From assembly GCA_051744245.1 (NCBI GenBank), contig JBNJCV010000068.1:1-9009 (forward strand): a stretch of DNA of 9,009 bases, read 5' to 3'. Under the pieces are notes generated by a model that had not been told where the DNA came from, did not search any database, and worked only from the letters and a program-made list of their open reading frames with translations. Position 1 is the first letter of the stretch. Each line of letters starts with the position of its first letter. The position numbers were made by a program, and so were the translations under genes. The stretch is from M55B165 sp051744245 (lineage in GTDB: Bacteria; Actinomycetota; Humimicrobiia; Humimicrobiales; Humimicrobiaceae). Positions 5,454 through 9,009 of this stretch are shown here, one piece after another.

Positions 5454-7091
5454 ATGGAAAAGATAAAAAAATTTAAAATCCTTGCCCTTGGAATAGCGGC
5501 ATGCGCTGTTTACTGGATTCTGGAATCAGCAATTGATTTCTACATTTTCAAGCGGGAGGAATGGATAAATTCTTTGCTTCCAGGAGAAGGCCATGAAATA
5601 TGGATAAGAGTGGTAGTAATTGCATTAATTTTGGCCATTAGCCTATACCTGCAGGTGGTTTTTATAAGGATAGGGAACTTAAATGCGCGGTTGGAACATA
5701 TAAAACAAGTATTTGCTTCTGTACAGGATGTTAACCAGATTATAGCCCGGGAACACCATAAGGATACATTACTGGAAAAGACATGTGCTACTTTAGTGAA
5801 AGACAAGGGCTTTTTTAATTGCTGGATAGCATTAAAGGGTAGAGGTGGAAACATAGAGAGGGTTTACAGCGAGGGCCTGGGAAAAGAATTTGGTGAAATT
5901 AAAAAACGCTTACATGAAGGCAAGATGCCTTATTGCATCAGGAAAGCTAGCAAGGCAGAAGGAGCTTTGTTTATCAGTACACCGGATAAAACCTGCCAGG
6001 GTTGCGGAATGTCTAAAAACTACACGGGAAGGGGATCGATGTGCACCAAACTTGAAAGGAGAGGCAAAATTTATGGATACCTGGTGGTTTCATCCCCAAA
6101 GGAATATATAGAAGACCCGGAAGAGAAGTCATTATTTGAAGAAGTAGCCGGGGATATAGAATATGCGCTGGAGAACATAGAGCTGGAAAATATTAGGAAA
6201 GAAAATGAAGAACGAATCGTTAACAGTGCCAGGAAGTTTAAAACTTTATTTAACAATATTAATGACGCGGTATTCATACATGACCTGGAAGGAAATTTTT
6301 TAGAAGTAAATGAAGTTGCTTGCAGTAGGCTTGGTTATAGCCGGGATGAATTTTTTGAAATGAGCCCAAGGGAGATAGATTCCCCAGAATATTCAACCTT
6401 AGTTGAAGAAAGGATAAAAGAGCTTAAGGAAAAAGGGGCTGTTTTTTTTGAAACGGAGCATGTTACAAAAAGCGGTAAAAAAATACCTGTAGAGCTTAAC
6501 AGCAAAGTAATTGATTATGAAGGGCAAAAGGCAATATTGAGTGTAGCCCGGGATATAACTGAAAGGAAACAGGCAGAAAAAAAGATAGAGGAATTAGTAT
6601 ACTATGATCCACTGACCGGGCTTCCTAACAGAAGGCTTTTGGATGACAGGTTCAAGATGGCACTTGCCAGCGCTGAAAGGAATTCTAATATTATAGCTGT
6701 AACTATGATGGATTTAGATGACTTTAAAGACGTAAATGATAGCCTTGGCCATAATGTAGGAGATAAACTATTAAAGGAAGCTGCAAATAGGTTGGAAAAG
6801 ATTTTAAGGAAAACTGATACCGTTGCCAGGCTGGGTGGAGATGAGTTTATTTTGCTAATACCCTCAGTAAAAAACAGAAAGGCTGTGGAGGCTGTAGCAA
6901 AAAAAATACTATCATCATTCAGGAAACCCTTTAAACTAAATGGCCAACATATAAATTCTACCATTAGCATTGGAATTGCAGTCTATCCTAATGACGGCAA
7001 AACCAAAGAAGAATTAACCAAGAAAGCTGATGCAGCAATGTACAGGATTAAAGGGAAAGGAAAAAACAGCTATTACTTTTATAGCAGCTAA
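5454..7091 (+). CDS. Membrane-bound GAF-PAS-GGDEF diguanylate cyclase
   Basis: This 545-residue signalling protein has two TM segments (about 8-32 and 50-72) bracketing a short extracytoplasmic loop, then a linker helix, a GAF domain (about 85-245), a PAS domain (about 258-375) and a GGDEF domain (380-545). The cyclase domain looks active: DPLTGLPNRR (385-394), the metal and substrate residues in MDLDDFKDVND (419-429), and an intact GGDEF at 461-465. The inhibitory I-site RxxD is present (R452-D455, five residues before GGDEF), so product feedback by c-di-GMP is expected. No EAL domain follows, so it should make rather than degrade c-di-GMP. The GAF domain carries C161, C181, C184 and C197, a possible redox or metal site. 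The ATG lacks a Shine-Dalgarno sequence, and no nearby alternative start was found. The gene is convergent with the broken MBL gene, four bases away. Confidence 0.92.
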   Translation: MEKIKKFKILALGIAACAVYWILESAIDFYIFKREEWINSLLPGEGHEIWIRVVVIALILAISLYLQVVFIRIGNLNARLEHIKQVFASVQDVNQIIAREHHKDTLLEKTCATLVKDKGFFNCWIALKGRGGNIERVYSEGLGKEFGEIKKRLHEGKMPYCIRKASKAEGALFISTPDKTCQGCGMSKNYTGRGSMCTKLERRGKIYGYLVVSSPKEYIEDPEEKSLFEEVAGDIEYALENIELENIRKENEERIVNSARKFKTLFNNINDAVFIHDLEGNFLEVNEVACSRLGYSRDEFFEMSPREIDSPEYSTLVEERIKELKEKGAVFFETEHVTKSGKKIPVELNSKVIDYEGQKAILSVARDITERKQAEKKIEELVYYDPLTGLPNRRLLDDRFKMALASAERNSNIIAVTMMDLDDFKDVNDSLGHNVGDKLLKEAANRLEKILRKTDTVARLGGDEFILLIPSVKNRKAVEAVAKKILSSFRKPFKLNGQHINSTISIGIAVYPNDGKTKEELTKKADAAMYRIKGKGKNSYYFYSS

Positions 7092-7095
7092 CCCC

Positions 7096-7856
7096 TTAAA
7101 TCTTAAATTGTTTGAAATCCTCTGCGAGCAGGCAATTTTCTGAGGCCAGGCTTTCCAGCTCTTTTATTTCTTCAGCCCGCCAGCCCGGATAGATATGGGT
7201 TATTATTGTTTTCTTAGGCCTAGCTTTAGATATAAGTGTTTTTATATCCTGGGGAGACATATGCCCGGCTGCTTTCCTGCTGGTTGGAAAGGAGCATTCT
7301 GTAATTAGAAGGGTACAATTTTTTGCAAAGTTGATCAAAGGCAAACTGATGCCGGTATCCCCGGTATAAACTACAGAGGTATGGTTATGTTCAAACCGGA
7401 AAGCAACACTATCCTTGGTATGGTTTACCGGTCTGGTTTTTATAATTATATTTCCCTCACTTAAGGTATTGCGGGAAACAATGTTGATGTTAAAAGGAAT
7501 GCTTTTCTGCTCTGGTTTTATATTATTCCCGTAGAAATTAATGATATATTTATAGTAACTAAAAACAGACTTTGGCATATAGGCTAAAATCTGTCTATCC
7601 TTACTTAAGGTAGGATCCCATTTCAGGGAGTGAAGAAGGGCAAGCAGGTTTCCTAAGTGCCCGGGTGATCACGGGTAATGGCTAATATGTCAATCTCATC
7701 TATTTTGTAGCCTAATTTCGCGTACCTATAAAGGGTGTCGGAACCTAAATCCAGCAGCATCTTTTTACCGCCTAGAAAAAGCAAAAAGCCGGGGCATCCT
7801 TTATCTGGTAAGATGGCTGTAGTTCCCGAGCCCAATACTATTACCTTATTTTCCAT
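7096..7856 (-). pseudogene. Metallo-beta-lactamase-fold hydrolase (RNase Z-like), broken by a one-base frameshift
   Basis: Two frames on the minus strand together make one MBL-fold protein of about 253 residues, normal for this family. The first frame starts at 7856, has LGSGT (8-12) and PGFLLF (22-27), and stops at 7653 just after TRDHPG. The continuation GHLGNLLALLHSLKW sits in the next frame and runs to 7096. It contains TGDTG, the histidine in AGHMSP and THIYPGW, so the later metal ligands are intact. The join is at 7659-7665 (CCCGGGC on the coding strand), where one extra G would restore the frame. The first metal motif is also damaged: it reads R62-D-H64-P-G66-H67 where HxHxDH is expected. 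Loss of two ligands plus a frameshift suggests decay; recoding or a sequence error remain possible. No Shine-Dalgarno site is seen. Confidence 0.8.
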
Positions 7857-7862
7857 ATGTTA

Positions 7863-7871
7863 ATTATATCA
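7863..7871 (-). promoter_or_regulatory. Extended -10 promoter at the MBL gene start
   Basis: The minus strand reads TGATATAAT, a consensus extended -10. Six bases separate it from the ATG at 7856, so the predicted transcription start falls on or next to the start codon and the mRNA would be leaderless. This fits the absence of a Shine-Dalgarno site. Confidence 0.5.
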
Positions 7872-7877
7872 GGGCCT

Positions 7878-7894
7878 GGTCTTATTAAAAGACC
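7878..7894. promoter_or_regulatory. Dyad GGTCTT-N5-AAGACC between divergent promoters
   Basis: This is a perfect 6-bp inverted repeat (7878-7883 with 7889-7894) around ATTAA. It sits in the -35 region of the MBL promoter and upstream of the methyltransferase promoter, where a dimeric regulator could affect both. No regulator gene is adjacent, so the operator role is inference. Confidence 0.35.
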
Positions 7895-7909
7895 ATAAGA
7901 ATGGACAGA

Positions 7910-7938
7910 TTGATTAAGGGACAGATATCTGGTAATTT
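7910..7938 (+). promoter_or_regulatory. Candidate promoter of the methyltransferase operon
   Basis: TTGATT (7910-7915) is followed after 17 bp by TAATTT (7933-7938), with TG at 7930-7931 as an extended -10. The start would be near 7945, which is the A of the ATG, so the transcript would be leaderless. The -10 hexamer matches the TANNNT form but only half of the TATAAT consensus. Confidence 0.4.
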
Positions 7939-7944
7939 TGGGTT

Positions 7945-8580
7945 ATGGAGGAAATGGATAGGAAAATAAAGGATTTCTATGACCGTATTGCTAAATATTA
8001 TGGTATGTTCAGCATATTTGAAGGAAAGTACCGTAATTTACTTATTTCAAAACTTAAAATAAGCAGTGCTGATAAGGTTTTAGATATTGGCTGTGGCACA
8101 GGGGAAGGAATAAAAACAGTACTTAAATATTTAAACAGGGAAGGTGCTGCCTATGGGCTAGACATATCTTCACAGATGATAAAGGAAGCAGAAAGGAAGA
8201 TAAAAGGGGCAGAGGCCAAACTTGTAGTTGGGGATGCAAGAAAGATACCTTTTGAGGATGGTAAGTTTGACATTGTTATTTTAAGCTTTACCCTGGAATT
8301 ATTTAAGGGGCGAGACATAGATAAGGTATTGGGTGAAGCAGGGAGGGTCTTAAAAAAAGGTGGAAAACTGGGTATTTTATCCCTGTCCAAGGATGGGAGA
8401 ATGCAGATAATGAAAAAATTTTACATTTTTCTGCACCGCAAATTTCCTGCAGTATTTAATTGCAGGCCAATTGAAATATTAAAGTATTTATATGAAAATA
8501 ATTACAGAGTGGATTATGAGGAAAATGTAAAGGTGTATTTACTGCCCGCAAGAATTGTAATTTGCAAGAAGGGAAAATGA
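7945..8580 (+). CDS. Class I SAM-dependent methyltransferase (UbiE/Methyltransf_11-like)
   Basis: This 211-residue protein has the Rossmann-like SAM fold. Motif I is VLDIGCGTGEG (45-55), the acidic residue binding the SAM ribose is D73 in YGLDIS (70-75), and GDARKIPF (96-103) binds the adenine side. FDIVILSFTLE (108-118) and the following RVLKKGGKLGIL (134-145) are typical of small-molecule methyltransferases of the UbiE/Coq5 group. The N-terminal FYDRIAKYYG (11-20) is also characteristic of that group. The acceptor substrate is not evident, and no quinone-pathway gene is nearby. The first ATG at 7945 has no Shine-Dalgarno site but has a -10-like hexamer seven bases away from it. ATG 7954 is an alternative but would leave only two bases after its GGAGG. 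The stop overlaps the next gene's ATG. Confidence 0.87.
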   Translation: MEEMDRKIKDFYDRIAKYYGMFSIFEGKYRNLLISKLKISSADKVLDIGCGTGEGIKTVLKYLNREGAAYGLDISSQMIKEAERKIKGAEAKLVVGDARKIPFEDGKFDIVILSFTLELFKGRDIDKVLGEAGRVLKKGGKLGILSLSKDGRMQIMKKFYIFLHRKFPAVFNCRPIEILKYLYENNYRVDYEENVKVYLLPARIVICKKGK

Positions 8581-8813
8581 TGGATAAAAAAGATTTGATT
8601 GTAAAAAGGCTGGATGAGGATATAAAGAATTGGGATAAAAAAATCCTAAAACTAAAAAAGGAACTGGAAAATGCTAAAGAGGAGAAAAAGGGTAAGCTGG
8701 AAAACGAGATAGAAAAATTAGAGGAAAAGATCATAGATGCTAAAGAAAAGATAAAAAAAATCAAAAAAGAAGGCAACAAAAAATTTGGTATACCGCCTAA
8801 TTTTAGAAGTTGA
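8577..8813 (+). CDS. Small coiled-coil protein of unknown function
   Basis: This 78-residue, highly charged protein is almost wholly Lys/Glu-rich heptad sequence (residues about 8-66 predicted as a continuous coiled coil). It has a short C-terminal tail, KFGIPPNFRS, whose Pro, Phe and Asn residues look like a conserved peptide. No TM segment or signal peptide is present. The ATG at 8577 overlaps the methyltransferase stop as ATGA. A second ATG at 8580 has better spacing (six bases) from AAGAAGGG at 8566-8573, so either start may be used. A TTG at 8562 in the same frame is less likely. Overlap with the methyltransferase gene indicates one transcript and coupled translation. The function is not recognisable. 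Low-complexity composition makes distant matches unreliable, but the frame is real given the overlap and ribosome site. Confidence 0.65.
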   Translation: MMDKKDLIVKRLDEDIKNWDKKILKLKKELENAKEEKKGKLENEIEKLEEKIIDAKEKIKKIKKEGNKKFGIPPNFRS

Positions 8814-8838
8814 GATTTGTTTTTTGTTGTGATATAAG
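8810..8838 (+). promoter_or_regulatory. Strong candidate promoter upstream of the structured RNA
   Basis: TTGAGA (8810-8815; five of six matches to TTGACA) is separated by 17 bp from TATAAG (8833-8838), which carries a TG extension at 8830-8831. Transcription would begin near 8845 and run into the GC-rich structured element. The -35 overlaps the stop codon of the coiled-coil gene. If the RNA is an omega RNA, this promoter in the flank would also transcribe the guide portion. Confidence 0.5.
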
Positions 8839-8879
8839 TATTATACAGTTTAGATTATGTTTATTTGAAAATAAAAAAG

Positions 8880-9009
8880 ATGGTGCAGTATTCTAGTCAG
8901 TACACCTATTATGAAGACGGGGCTAAAAATCCGTCAAGGGCGTACAGGTGAAGTCCCTGGGATTGGCTGCTGACGCCCAGTCGGGGGTTGGTCTTGGGGG
9001 TTAAGGAAG
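8880..9009 (+). ncRNA. Structured RNA, probable 5' part of an IscB/IsrB-type omega RNA (HEARO); runs off the window
   Basis: No convincing coding frame covers this stretch, and it is much richer in G+C than its flanks. Several stems can be drawn: GGTG-TA (8882-8885, 8889-8890) with TA-CACC (8901-8906); GACGG (8916-8920) with CCGTC (8931-8935); GGGCGT (8938-8943) with ACGCCC (8973-8978); CAGG (8945-8948) with CCTG (8956-8959); and, as an alternative to parts of these, CTGGG (8957-8961) with CCCAG (8976-8980). The string CCCTGGGATT followed by CCCAGTC resembles, from memory, the core of IscB omega RNA scaffolds, and HEARO RNAs lie directly upstream of IsrB/HNH-type nuclease genes in IS200/IS605-derived elements. 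In that case the guide would lie just 5' of about 8880. A group II intron 5' domain is the main alternative. The identification is by recall and visual folding only. Confidence 0.5.

Noticed and set aside
5540..5854. Minus-strand open frame of 104 codons inside the GGDEF gene
   Set aside because: It lies wholly within a well-supported coding gene, has no recognisable motif or ribosome site, and reads as the complement of the GAF region.
6602..6970. Minus-strand open frame of 122 codons opposite the GGDEF domain
   Set aside because: It is antisense to the conserved cyclase domain and Ser/Phe-rich, as expected from reversed Lys/Glu-rich codons.
7096..7578. Separate short MBL-like gene starting at the ATG at 7578
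   Set aside because: The same frame continues upstream with GHLGNLLALL, which completes the MBL motif begun in the other fragment. The ATG has no ribosome site and the fragment lacks the first half of the fold.
8456..8779. Minus-strand open frame of 107 codons opposite the coiled-coil gene
   Set aside because: Its Phe/Ser-rich composition mirrors the Lys/Glu repeats of the plus strand. It has no start signals and spans two plus-strand genes.
8938..8985. Cobalamin-type riboswitch suggested by GGTGAA...CCC
   Set aside because: The rest of the B12-box arrangement is absent and the spacing does not fit, so the likeness is superficial.
8883..9009. Group II intron 5' end starting at GTGCA with domain I stems
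   Set aside because: GTGCA is close to but not the usual GTGYG start, and I could not identify domain I landmarks. The CTGGG/CCCAG core fits an omega RNA better. It is kept only as the main alternative.

Overview
The window is AT-rich DNA with short intergenic gaps. Arginine is written almost entirely as AGA/AGG and isoleucine often as ATA. A GGDEF diguanylate cyclase and Shine-Dalgarno sites such as GGAGG before 1664 and GGGAG before 5324 point to a bacterium. The lineage cannot be fixed from this sequence. Several starts lack a Shine-Dalgarno site and have a -10-like hexamer 6-7 nt upstream, which suggests that leaderless transcripts are used.

Layout. The first 69 bases are the 3' end of a plus-strand gene. 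Convergent to it is a minus-strand pair (1525 to 71): a DUF6125-like cysteine protein followed, stop codon against start codon, by an extended-SDR reductase. A 138-bp divergent region carries three copies of TTTTTAGGT. It leads into a plus-strand run of four tightly packed genes: a YhfC-type intramembrane protease, a six-TM voltage-gated channel whose K+ filter is not GYG, a D-cysteine desulfhydrase/ACC deaminase-like PLP enzyme, and a membrane-anchored alpha/beta hydrolase. A 49-residue zinc-ribbon gene on the minus strand (5324 to 5175) shares a promoter region with a plus-strand TM-TM-GAF-PAS-GGDEF sensor. Convergent to the sensor is a broken metallo-beta-lactamase-fold gene (7856 to 7096) with a one-base frameshift and a damaged HxHxDH motif. 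Divergent from that are a SAM methyltransferase and, overlapping its stop codon, a small coiled-coil protein.

The right edge differs from the rest. From about 8880 the sequence becomes GC-rich and folds into several stems, with an extended -10 promoter just upstream (8810-8838). The core pairing CTGGG...CCCAG within CCCTGGGATT...CCCAGTC resembles the scaffold of IscB/IsrB-associated omega RNAs (HEARO RNAs of IS200/IS605-type elements). If so, the window ends inside the guide RNA of an obligate mobile element guided nuclease, and the nuclease gene should follow beyond base 9009. A group II intron domain I is the main alternative.

Functionally, the four-gene run combines membrane proteins with two soluble or anchored enzymes, and no single pathway is evident. 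The GGDEF sensor makes c-di-GMP signalling likely in this organism. The most notable items are the 3' structured RNA, the aberrant channel filter, and the decayed or recoded MBL gene.
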